Shown piece after piece: positions 1-20,600 of a DNA stretch of 64,000 nucleotides. Each line of letters starts with the position of its first letter. Within the stretch, counting starts at the first letter, position 1. Both the position numbers and the translations under genes were made by a program. The notes beneath the pieces were generated by a model that did no database searches, had not been told where the DNA came from, and saw only the letters and a list, made by a program, of their open reading frames with translations. Origin of the DNA: Euglena gracilis. Lineage: Eukaryota; Euglenida; Euglenophyceae; Euglenales. Where the stretch lies: the NCBI GenBank assembly GCA_039621445.1, contig CP154956.1, positions 43,362,437 to 43,426,436 on the forward strand, written 5' to 3'.

Positions 1-30
1 CCAACCTGCATGTGTCCATGGTGAGGGCAT

Positions 31-146
31 ATGCACATGTGTGCAAGCGTGCGTGCGCGCGCGTGTGCGTGTCCTTGCCCACATCGCACACATACACACG
101 CACACACACACATACGCATGTTCACGCGCGCGCACACACACGTATG
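31..146. repeat. Purine-pyrimidine microsatellite
   Basis: Alternating GT/GC and CA/CG dinucleotides with interruptions. It could form Z-DNA. Reading frames through it are low-complexity artefacts. Confidence 0.85.
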
Positions 147-199
147 CTGGCACGCAATGAACGTTAGGCAGACATTGCCATATGTGGGCACCAGGAGTG

Positions 200-332
200 T
201 GACACGAATTGCGACATTCTTGGCTTTCGGCCGGGCAGTGCCATTCGCCACGCCTTCCTCCTCCTCCACGTCCAATTCCGTCACCGCTGGACAGGCCATC
301 ACAGCAGCGCTCTTCCGGCTGGCACACCTCCA
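200..332 (-). CDS. Downstream exon of an unidentified minus-strand gene (lower end uncertain)
   Basis: This is the continuation of the exon at 622-649 once the 338-618 element and one 8-bp duplication are removed. The joined frame reads AAILVEVCQPEERCCDGL across the junction and then becomes rich in glycine, arginine and cysteine. I do not recognise the protein. The 3' end cannot be fixed because the frame runs open to the window edge through a microsatellite. A different frame here reads LDVEEEEGVANG and also looks coding, but the splice rule that works elsewhere in the window does not select it. Confidence 0.4.
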
Positions 333-337
333 CCGGT

Positions 338-618
338 CAGGCTTTGATATAAGGGTAGATTGGGGGGGTTGGACCCCCAGTCCAGGGGGTGACACCCCCC
401 ACCTAAACAGTGGCGCAGTCTGGGTGACTGATTTTTGGCCAAAAACGTCCAAAAATGACGTTTTGGGCACTTTTGGACAAGAATTTGTCAAAAAAAAATG
501 CCCCCCGGGGGTCGATCCGGACCCCTTGGAAGGTGGTGAGCGGCCAAGACCCCCTCCAGTCCAGGAGGGGGGGACACCCCCACCTCAACCCCATGCGCCC
601 TCCTTATATCGAACCCTG
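338..618. mobile_element. hAT-like MITE acting as a nonconventional intron
   Basis: A 281-bp element. Its ends are imperfect inverted repeats, CAGGCTTTGATATAAGG on the left and the complement of CAGGGTTCGATATAAGG on the right, so it starts CAG and ends CTG. It is flanked by CCACCGGT (330-337) and CCACCAGT (619-626), a 7/8 target-site duplication. The interior is a G/C-tract hairpin. On the minus strand the intron would be three bases, the element and five bases, and splicing it restores an open frame between 622-649 and 332 downward. CAG ends and an 8-bp duplication are hAT hallmarks; that it is spliced out is inferred. Confidence 0.75.
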
Positions 619-621
619 CCA

Positions 622-649
622 CCAGTATCGCGGCGTCGGCTTCGCCCTC
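622..649 (-). CDS. Small exon of an unidentified minus-strand gene
   Basis: A 28-base exon encoding EGEADAAIL plus one base. It is preceded on the minus strand by a CAG acceptor (650-652) and followed by the nonconventional intron built on the 338-618 element. Further GC-rich, exon-like sequence lies upstream on the same strand (about 655-960), but I could not join it in one convincing frame. Function unknown. Confidence 0.4.
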
Positions 650-652
650 CTG

Positions 653-1160
653 AGGGGGACATGGCAGGTGGTGCAACGAGACGGCGCGACAAGGGAAGTT
701 GCTGTGCCGGGTGAAAGGCGAGGCACCTGCGATGGCCACCGCCAACCACAACGACGGGGTTGGGGCCGGGCTGTGGGAGGGCCGGGGCCAGCTTCGCCCT
801 GAGGGTGGTGGGGGCCCAGAGGTGGCCCGAGTGGGAGGGGAGGGCGGTCGCCATTGGAGAGACGGGAAGCATTGGCATCGGCGGCACAGGCAAGGTTCGC
901 ACGCTTGGCTGACCGGGGTTCCCCCTGGGAGGCTAACAGACCTTCGCGAACTCACCCAAGCAGACTCCGTTTGCTTTCCAACAGGTTGCTGATTTTTTTT
1001 CAAATACTTCCAAATGAAATAAGAGAACCAACACAGGCTGTGCACGTTCGTGGCACTATTGCTCAACAGTGCTTTGTAATGGTAACCCCCCCCAAATAAC
1101 CAGGTTCTGAATAGTGCTGAGCTCTTAACCTTGCGCGGTTTATCACTGTAAAAACCGAAA
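653..1160. other. GC-rich, possibly exonic stretch, then AT-rich spacer
   Basis: 653-960 is GC-rich and open in several frames on both strands; on the minus strand one piece is bounded by CAG and GT like a short exon. No family is recognisable. 960-1160 shows nothing. Confidence 0.3.
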
Positions 1161-2460
1161 ACGTGGCTCGGACGCTGGGCAGAGGCGGATTTAAGGGAAG
1201 CAATTTTTGGTTCGTTTTGGTACTCATTTTCGGCTCAAACGGTTTTTCCAAAAAAACATCGTTTCGGACAAAGAAAATTTTTTACGATCTTTTTCGACTT
1301 TTTTTTAAACCAAAATGGCCAAAACGGCTAAGTCAAAACAAGCCAAAGCTGTATAAAATGGCCAAAGTTGGCCGAAAAATGGCCGTAACTCAGGCCAGGC
1401 GGGGAGTTGCGGGGAAATCAATGTTCCGTTCAGGGGATTTCTTAAGGACCCCCGGGGGGGGGGGTCCAGCCTCCGGCTGGCTGGACCCAGCTTTGTTTCA
1501 CTCGACCCCCCTGGGGGGGGGGGGGCTCCCAGCTCGAATTTGGGCTGCTGGCTGGATTTGAGCTGGCTGGCTGGCTGGCTGGACCCCCCCGGGGGGTAGG
1601 GTACCCTCCGGCTTAAGAAATCCCCTGGTACCGTTCGATAGGGCACTTTAAGAGCTTCAATTTAGATCTATGGACATTTCCTTTGCGTCCCCACCATTTT
1701 CGAGAAATTTCAGAAAAATTGACCTTCTGACCCAAAAAAAAATGGCCGAAAACGGCTAAGTCACAAGCCTGCCGCGCTGTTTTGGGCCGTAAATCGGCCA
1801 TATTTCGGGCTAGGCGGGGAGTTGTGGGGAAAATCAAAATACCGTTGAATAGAGCATCGTAAGATCGTAAGGGCTTCAATTTAGGTCTGCGGACATTTCT
1901 TTTGATTTTGCTTCATTTCCGAGATATTTTGAAAACATCGGTTTCTTTTTGACCCGAAAAACAGCCCAACATGGCCCCAGAATTGGGCCAAAATTGGCCG
2001 AAAAATGGCCGTAACTTGGGCTACACGAGGAGTTAGGAGAAAAGTAAACCATGGTTGGATGGACATTTTCTTTGATTTTGCTTCATTGTCGAGATATTTT
2101 GGAAAAATCGATAAACCGATTTTTAAAGCAAAAAGTGGCCCAAAAAACCACCCAAAATGGCTGTTTCGGGCCACAAAAGAACGCTGGAACATGGGCCAGG
2201 CGTGTCGGCGGCAAAAACGGCGAACAGGGGGTGATAGAGGGCCTCCAGGAGTGCATTTCGTCAGACCGACATTTCCAGAAATAATGTACTTTTTCTCGAG
2301 ATATTTTCGAAAAATCGATTTTTTGACCGGTTTTTGGACCCTGGCAAAATGGCAGAGTCGGAAGAGGGGGCAGGCAACTCTACCCAGTTTGGACCCCTAC
2401 GCAGGTGAATAACTCGGGCCTGGCGGGGAGTTGGGGGTCGAAAACTAGAAATCCAGTCGC
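1160..2460. repeat. Divergent tandem array, unit about 200-240 bp
   Basis: At least four degenerate units. Each carries an AATGGCCGAAAACGGC-like core, a GGCGGGGAGTTG-like segment, a CCGTT...AGAGC segment and a TTGATTTTGCTTCATT segment. The first unit is interrupted by the element at 1431-1627. No credible coding sequence. Confidence 0.7.
1431..1627. mobile_element. hAT-like MITE with perfect 16-bp inverted repeats
   Basis: A 197-bp element. Its ends are perfect inverted repeats of CAGGGGATTTCTTAAG (1431-1446 and 1612-1627). The flanks GTTCCGTT (1423-1430) and GTACCGTT (1628-1635) match at 7 of 8 bases. A neighbouring unit of the host array has a single TACCGTT at the matching place and so serves as an empty site. 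The interior is G and C runs plus a GGCT repeat, with no coding capacity. Confidence 0.85.
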
Positions 2461-2586
2461 TCGCGGCTGAAAAAAAAATCCCAGGAACCGGGCCGGGGTC
2501 ATGGTGATAATCTGCGGCTTTCACGTTCTACCCAGAAGGGGGGGGGGGAGGGCGGAAAGGGGAGGGTCAACCCCCCCCTTTTCCCC

Positions 2587-2990
2587 GGTGGTAAGCTTCG
2601 CTCTTACCCATAAAGGGATAAGAGCTCATCGATAAGCCCCCAAATAATACTCCCATCTGAGGACCGACTTTTGGCCGCCCAAATAATAAACCCCCCCTCC
2701 GGCAGTTGTGAACCAAGGGAAAGAAAGAGGGAAAAATCAGCAGTAATGGGCAAAAAAATCACAAAATGGATGAAATTGGTACAGAAAATATGCCACATAA
2801 TCACCCATTTTTCAAAAATTTTTCAAAAAAAGTCCAAAAATGCCCAAAAAAGTGACCATTGGCCTGTGGAGGGGTTTTTGGGTCGATTTTTGACTTCGAA
2901 ATTTTTGCCCAAATAATAAACCACCTGGACCCCAACTTCAAGTGTCCAAATAATAAACCGGGGGGTTTATTATTTGGGGGTTAATACTGA
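2587..2990. repeat. AAATAATAAACC / C-tract module
   Basis: Repeated CCAAATAATAAACC motifs followed by C or G runs, closing with the inverted GGTTTATTATTTGG near 2955-2975. It has the layout of a non-autonomous foldback element and resembles the modules at 12.35 and 14.76 kb. No gene. Confidence 0.5.
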
Positions 2991-2999
2991 GGGCACTTC

Positions 3000-4080
3000 T
3001 TTTGCAGAGGGGAATCCTTTACAAACGGCAATACACACGTGTTTGTTGCCCATGCTGAGCCTTCCATCGCACCGCTCCAAGCAAGACGGCCACCAGAGGA
3101 AGCACCGCAGCCCCCTGGCAGAGAGCAAGGGGCACTGGGGCACGGTCCCTCCCCTCCGACCCTGCACGGCAATGTCAGGGAGAGACCATTGAAGGAACAT
3201 CTGCAATTCAATGTCCCCCTACAATGTGTTTAGCTCCATTCTTTCAGGAAGCTTTCCCCGTCTCCAAAGAGAAATGGCGGTTTTGAAAATATTTGAGAAG
3301 CATTCATTGGTGAGTGGAATGAGAGTAATGGGAAATGTGCCAGAGCCCCTCCAGCTAGAAAAAATAAGCCCTCAAAAAGGTACAAAAGATTTGACCCTTC
3401 AGCATTGACTGATAAAGATGTCCTCAAAAAACTTTCTTTCTTTATGTTGTGTGACAAGATGAAGAACAAGAAGAAGATTCTGAATCACAATCATTTAAAA
3501 TGGCGCAATTTTGAGGACAAAGATGTGGAATGATTTCGGCTCAGAGGAAACCGTGACAAAAAAAAACCGGTCCCCCATACTGAGAACCAAACGACTCTGT
3601 TTGTCTGTCATCGCATTGAGCTCCAAGGACTGCCGTTGGCAAAGCCCGGGGGAAGCAGGGGGGCACACCGCCCACGTCAGGCAGTGACGAAGGCCCACTG
3701 AGTGCGCCCACAACCTGACAGGTTGCTGGGCCCGCAGCATGCTCGCGATGGCGGGGGCCCGTGAGCCCCACGACGCCCTGGGAGAGGGGCGGCCGGAATG
3801 TGGCGAGGCAGCGGAGACTGCAGCGCAGACAAAAGGTCTCCGTAGGACGGGGAAAAGACCCAGGAAACCAACAAAAACCTGTGACAAAAACGAAGCAAAT
3901 CACAACAAAGAACTACAGCGAAGCACACTGCATCACACACCAGACACGCCAAGAGGAAAGAACTGCAACAAATACCTCTGTGGTCGGGAACCCAGGGAAA
4001 GGGCCAAGGAAACAGCAGCATCCCAAATCGGGCCATCACAAGAATGCAACCACCCAGCTCTTTAGGTCATGCGGACAACA
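3000..4080. other. No confident gene; one GC-rich exon-like patch
   Basis: 3640-3860 is GC-rich and open on both strands, and could be an exon of the unidentified left-edge gene. I found no family motif and no consistent pair of splice ends. The remainder is unremarkable. Confidence 0.3.
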
Positions 4081-4092
4081 CCGCGCGGGGAC

Positions 4093-4473
4093 CAGGCTTT
4101 TGCTTAAGGACCCCCGGGGGGGGGGGGTACTGGCTAGCCAATCGGCTAGACACTGGAAAAAGTGGACTAGCTAGACCCCCCCCCCCTTGGGGGGGGGGGG
4201 GTCCGGGGGTCCCCCGGACTGGGTTTTCCTCCGGCGCGCGCCCGGAGGGAGGGGGCTGAGTTCCAAAAATTTCCAAAAATGGCCAAAAAACGGGCAGGCC
4301 GCGGGGTCCCAAAAAAAACGGCCTTCGCGCCGGTCACTGGAAAAAGCCACTAGCTAGCCCTGCTCGCAGACCCCCCCCCCCCGGGGGGGGGGGGTCTGCT
4401 AGAAAACCCACACCAATTTGGACACCACACACACCCCCCCCCCCCCCACTGCAATCCCTTAAGCAAATGCCTG
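4093..4473. mobile_element. hAT-like MITE with a perfect 8-bp duplication
   Basis: A 381-bp element. The inverted repeats CAGGCTTTTGCTTAAGG and its partner, read inward from 4473, differ at one base. It is flanked on both sides by GCGGGGAC (4085-4092 and 4474-4481), a perfect 8-bp target-site duplication. The interior is G/C-run hairpins and shares a CTTAAGGACCCCCGG start with the 1431-1627 element, so the two are related. Not coding. Confidence 0.9.
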
Positions 4474-4479
4474 GCGGGG

Positions 4480-5413
4480 ACCGTCCGATCACGCCACGTG
4501 CCCCCATCGTCTCCGACCAGGGTTTTTTTAGACGGGGGGGAGGGGTGGAGGGGGGGGGTGACAAAGGTGCTGCGGCCAGCCAGGGACCCCTCCTGGGGTG
4601 GCGTGGCCCGGGCGGCGCGGCGTGGCGGGTGCCGGCCAGTTGAGCCGGGGGCGGGGAGGGGGGGCGGCGATGGAGGCGAGGCCCAGCGCCAACACGCCAG
4701 CGCCGCTCCACCGGCCGCTCACGCCCATCCGCCCATCGCCTGGAAGCGAGCGGCAGGGGGGGGGACCACACACACACACACACACACGCACGCACACACC
4801 GCACTCACACATGCACCACATGCATGGGATGGCAGCTACCCCGCCATCAGTCTCTGTGGGACAAAAAAGCCACCCTCCCCCCCCGCCCCAATGGGCAAAA
4901 CCCCGTGTGCGGGGGAGGGTGGGTGGGGTGGGGGAGGGGGGGGACGGTTGAGGACAGCTGACTGGCGGGGGGGTGGCGGGCCCCCCACACGACGGTGGCC
5001 CACGCCCCCCCCTCACGCGCGCCTTCCCCCCGGCCCCGCCCCCCCCCCCACCCACGGGGGGCCGCGCACGGGCGCACGCGGCCCATGGGCGGGGCTCCGC
5101 AGGGCTCCATCCCCGCCGCTCCGCCCCCCACCCGTCCGCAAGGGGCGCACCGGGCGGCTCCACGCCCGGCGTCGGCTCTGACCCCTGTCTTCGCCCGCCC
5201 CAGGTGGCCCTCCGGCCCCCCCAGTCCAGGCAGTTGCGCCGCGCTGGCACGCTGAGGTGGGGTGTGGGTGGTTGGGTTCGCGCGCCCCGCGCGCCCCTCC
5301 AGGCCTCCTCCCCTTCGCCTCTCCTCCGGCAGCCAACACTTTATTCCGGTCAGGTCCTCATCCCCAGTACACACAATTACGGTGTGCGAGCACACGTACA
5401 TCAGCACATCCTC
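4480..5413. other. Very GC-rich region with a short CA repeat
   Basis: Long frames on both strands are proline-, glycine- or arginine-rich and reflect composition. A minus-strand piece around 5030-5260 could encode a Gly/Arg-rich tail for the helicase gene, since it follows a CAG, but I could not choose a frame. 4764-4824 is a CA microsatellite. Confidence 0.35.
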
Positions 5414-16705
<11,292 letters not shown>

Positions 16706-17543
16706 CCCGACGGGGCCCGCGTGGCCGGCCCGGGGGGAGGGCGTCCCTGTCTGCCTGTGGGCCGAAGGGCGGCAGTGGGGTTTGGGGGAGTGGGGGGCGG
16801 CTGAAGCGGAATGGGGCGTGGCGGCGAAACCCTGAGACGCGGTCTTCACAGGGTAGGAAACAGGGGGGGGGGGGCGAGTGGGATCGGGATCAAAAATCAG
16901 CAACGAAAACGGTGGGGGTAGCAGTTGGGATCAAGATGTGCAAAATTGTTACCGTTGTGCACTTACCAAGGGTGAATCTTCTTGGATGATGGCACTTACT
17001 GTCTTACCACCCCACGCTCCAAATGTGCCATCTCGTGGAAAACGCATTCTTGATTTGCCTGATTCACTTGACTCCACGACTGCGTTCGTGTTTTGGGCCT
17101 GTTTTGCGAGACTGGTTGTTCTTGTCACTCCTGCAACCTTATGGAAAGAAAAGAAGCTGGCGTGCCCTCTGGATTTCTCACTTTACTAAAACGTTGTCTT
17201 TGCGAGAATAGTGAAATAGAAAGAAAGATAATTTCATAAGCAGAACATAAGGCGGAGCAGAAAGAAATGCAGTGAATTGCCAAATGAAACCATCGGATGA
17301 GGAGAGCTTTTCCAAGTAACCAGAGGGACACAAAGTCGCAGTACGGTCCATTGCATTCTGGGTTTGTTTCATTGGTCTCAAGATCCAGCAGAGCAGCAAG
17401 CACAACCCGCGATACACATGCAAAATGTGCTTGGCACTCTGTATGCACTTACAGCACACTCTACGCATCGCCGCCCCCATGCACGATGCAGTACGGGGTA
17501 CGGTTCAGTGCAGTGTGGGAGGTGGGGGGAGGTGGTCCGGTCG
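16706..17543. other. Intergenic region between the two complete genes
   Basis: Separates the glycosyltransferase stop from the helicase start, with both genes on the minus strand. A promoter or a spliced-leader acceptor for the helicase should lie here, but I cannot point to one: several AGs precede the ATG. No other feature seen. Confidence 0.4.
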
Positions 17544-17699
17544 TCACCCGGTGCACGCCTGCAGCGGGGGAGTGCGTTCTGCGTCGCCGTACTTCTTCGC
17601 GAAGCTCTCCTCGACGACGTTGCGGGCCATCGTCATCAGGGCGTCCTTGCGCCGGACCCACCACCGTACCACCTTCGCTTGCAGCTCGTCCAGCTTGGC
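17544..17699 (-). CDS. Glycosyltransferase last exon
   Basis: Encodes AKLDELQAKVVRWWVRRKDA, then FAKKYGDAE and a short tail to a TGA. The amphipathic helix is typical of the end of exostosin domains. The upper boundary is set by nonconventional pairing. Confidence 0.8.
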   Translation of the reverse strand, partial: AKLDELQAKVVRWWVRRKDALMTMARNVVEESFAKKYGDAERTPPLQACTG

Positions 17700-20600
17700 G
17701 CTGGCATCGCTGGCCGGGGAGGTGGGCCCCAGGGGGAGCAGAATGGCTGGGGTCCCCCCCCCGACACAAACAGACACTCAGTTCCGTAAATTTTCTGACA
17801 CCAAAGTTCCAATAACCTTCATAAACCCGAAAAAATTAATTTCATACATCCTTTGCCCTCCTGCCTGCGGCGCAATCAAACAAATTTAGGAATCTCTGCC
17901 GGATGCAAACCGCTGACTTGTGATGTGTGTGTTGATTGGCCACCCAGTCCAGCTTGAACCTTTGCGATTGCCACAAAACTATGTGATGCCAGAAGCACAA
18001 TACCGGTCACTGCTGTGGATTGCCTCCCAGCAAGTGCCGTTCAGCGTGTGTTCCGAATGCCCACGAGGAACTGGGGACATACTGGGGGAGGGAGAGAAAA
18101 GACATATAGAATTCATTTATTTTTGGTTGCATAAAGACTCCTGGAACTTTCTTGGGCAGTCAACTTCGAATTCTACTTCGCACTTCGCAATCGAAATGCG
18201 AAGTAATGGAAGCAATGGAAAACGTTTCCAAACTTATTCTTTTTTGGGGGCGACTGAATTCTGGACACCCCCAACCCATCATTTCGGTTCCAAAAGGCGG
18301 CCATTCTAGCGGCAGTGATCACCGGGTGGATCCCCTTCGAAGCTGTGAACTTGTCAAAACGCCCCCAGGTGGCAGGATGCGTAAGACCACAAACAGACAA
18401 AATCCGCAGATTGAGAGGCTGTACGTTCAGATTTGATAGCTATGGGCGGCTTTTTTCGCGAGTTTTGAAACAGTTCTCGCCCCAAAAAAAAAGCCTTTCG
18501 TTCCGTTGGGGAACACCGGGTACAAACACAAGTGAATGAAGGGTGTGGTGAACATCCAAAACACACTCTGGAAAAGGGGTTGAACAAAGGTGTTTTTAAC
18601 CAGCCCAAAAAGGCTTAAATACTCAGCCATTGGAGAGACGTAGTTGGGGTCTTTTTTCGCACACCAGAATACGTCCTCTGTTACGCTGCTAGAAAAACAT
18701 CGCAACGCGGTGCCCAGTGAAAGGGTTTGCGATGGCTCTGTTTTGTCAGGCTGTGAGGCTTCGAAGTATCACTCCTGTTGAACAGCTGGAGGGAAGATGG
18801 AACAGGATTTAAAATGTCTGTCAGGGGAATTAGTTCAAGCAAGGGGACCTATTTCTTCTTAAACATTGCTCACCGTGTTCGCCTTAAATCTCCCGCAGCA
18901 GATCCTGCCGACAGATGGACAGAGATCCATGAAGATCATGAGGGACCAGTCTCAAGCCCACATTTTGGGGGGTAAAAAAACTGGACACAAATATTTCTAC
19001 TGTTTCAATAACCCATGAAATGGCAATGCACCCCTTATTTTCATGGAAACAGAAAAGCACAATCTTCCCTCCTCCTGAAAAAGGTTCCTCTGTATGTGTT
19101 TCAACCCTGGATCCCAGAGCCTCCCTCGCTATCCAGCTGTGAGCCCTGGAACCGGTACTGGTTCAATTGGTCCGAAACTGGTAACTGTAACTGTAACTGG
19201 TCCGAGGAACCGCCCCTCGGCCTTTTCGTGTTTTTCATATGCTTTTTGGGTGATACTCAGGCTGCAAAACATCGTCTCTGTCCATGGTCGAAAACGTGCC
19301 ACCACGGGGGGAAAAAATAACGGAAAGGGGGCTTCGGGCATCTCCCTGGGTCATTAAAATACCAGCCTGAAACGCCACAGCCAAAAGGGAATGAATCTCA
19401 CTTCTTGCGAAGAGAACTGAAGCAGAAAACACATCTTATTTGTTTGCACGATTGTGCAAACAAATCCCACAAAGCTTAAGTGCGAAGGACACAGAGGCTT
19501 GTTCAGGACCCGGGGGGAGGGGAGTCCGGACCCACACCCAACCGGGGGGGGGGGGCGGGAGGGGGGCTTGGAGGAGGGTGGGTCCCAACTGAGCCCCCCT
19601 CCCCTGGGGTCGGGTCGAGCGGGTACCCCGCCCACTCGGGGTTTTCTTCAATTTTTGGCGTGAAGCGCCAGAAAAAAATTTTGGACCCCAAAATTGACGC
19701 CCAAATGTGGCCCCACCTCCCTCCCCCCCCCCTGGGTCACAAAGCTTAAAAAAACTCTAAAAAAAACTGGAAGGAGACTGCCTAAGACTAAGGCCATGCA
19801 GCAAAAGGCATCGTGACATTGCCCTTTTGCGGTGGGCAACTTCTGGGCCCCAGGGCAAAGGCCGCTGTCAAGCGAGGCGAGTCGGGCAGCAGAGGGTCCT
19901 GGGCAGCGATGGGCCGAATCCTTGTGCTGCTCCAGGAAATCCGGCAGCTCCGTCCAGGCGTCAAAGACGGGGATGGGGGTGTCCGGCCCGAGGCCAGTCG
20001 GCGGCCGGCGGGGCCTCGCCAACCCCACGACAGGGGGGGACAGGAACGACCCAAGTCCCTTCAAACGCAAGGCTGCGCCAGCACACGAAGAAGCCACGGT
20101 CTATTGGTACCTGCGTTTATAAACCAGGTAAGAAAGGAACATCAACCGCAACTTGGGGGCAACCAGGGGATTTCTCAGGGTGGCTGGACCCCCACCCTGA
20201 GGAGTGGAGGGCTGCAGGTGGGTCCAGTAGGCAGGCAACTCCAAGGATGCCAGAAGTCACTTTTTCCCCCGAAGCCGACCCGTTTCAGGCCGGGCTGGTG
20301 TGGCAACGGTTGCGATGGCCTGCCCACCTGATTTTGCAAAGCTGCTGACCATTTGTTCCGAGGGACAGCTCTCCTCAATTTCGAAACTGAAGTTTCTGGT
20401 CCCCAGTCTAGACAAAGGTGAACGGAAATTCGGGTGATTCCCAGGCTCTCTCCTCTCACGCCCCAACGGAAGGGCCCCACCAGTGGACCAACGACAACGG
20501 CGACCACGCCTCAGACAAGGAGACAATGCTGGACCTGGCTGGACCCAAAAAAAAAACATCCAAAAAAAGTCCAAATCCAGCTCTGTTGCTGTTTTTGAGC

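Noticed and set aside
230-300. Minus-strand frame reading LDVEEEEGVANGTARPK
   Set aside because: It looks coding, but the splice rule supported by ten other introns selects a different frame across the 338-618 element.
488-1066. Long proline-rich minus-strand frame
   Set aside because: Runs through the MITE and its G/C tracts; composition explains the openness.
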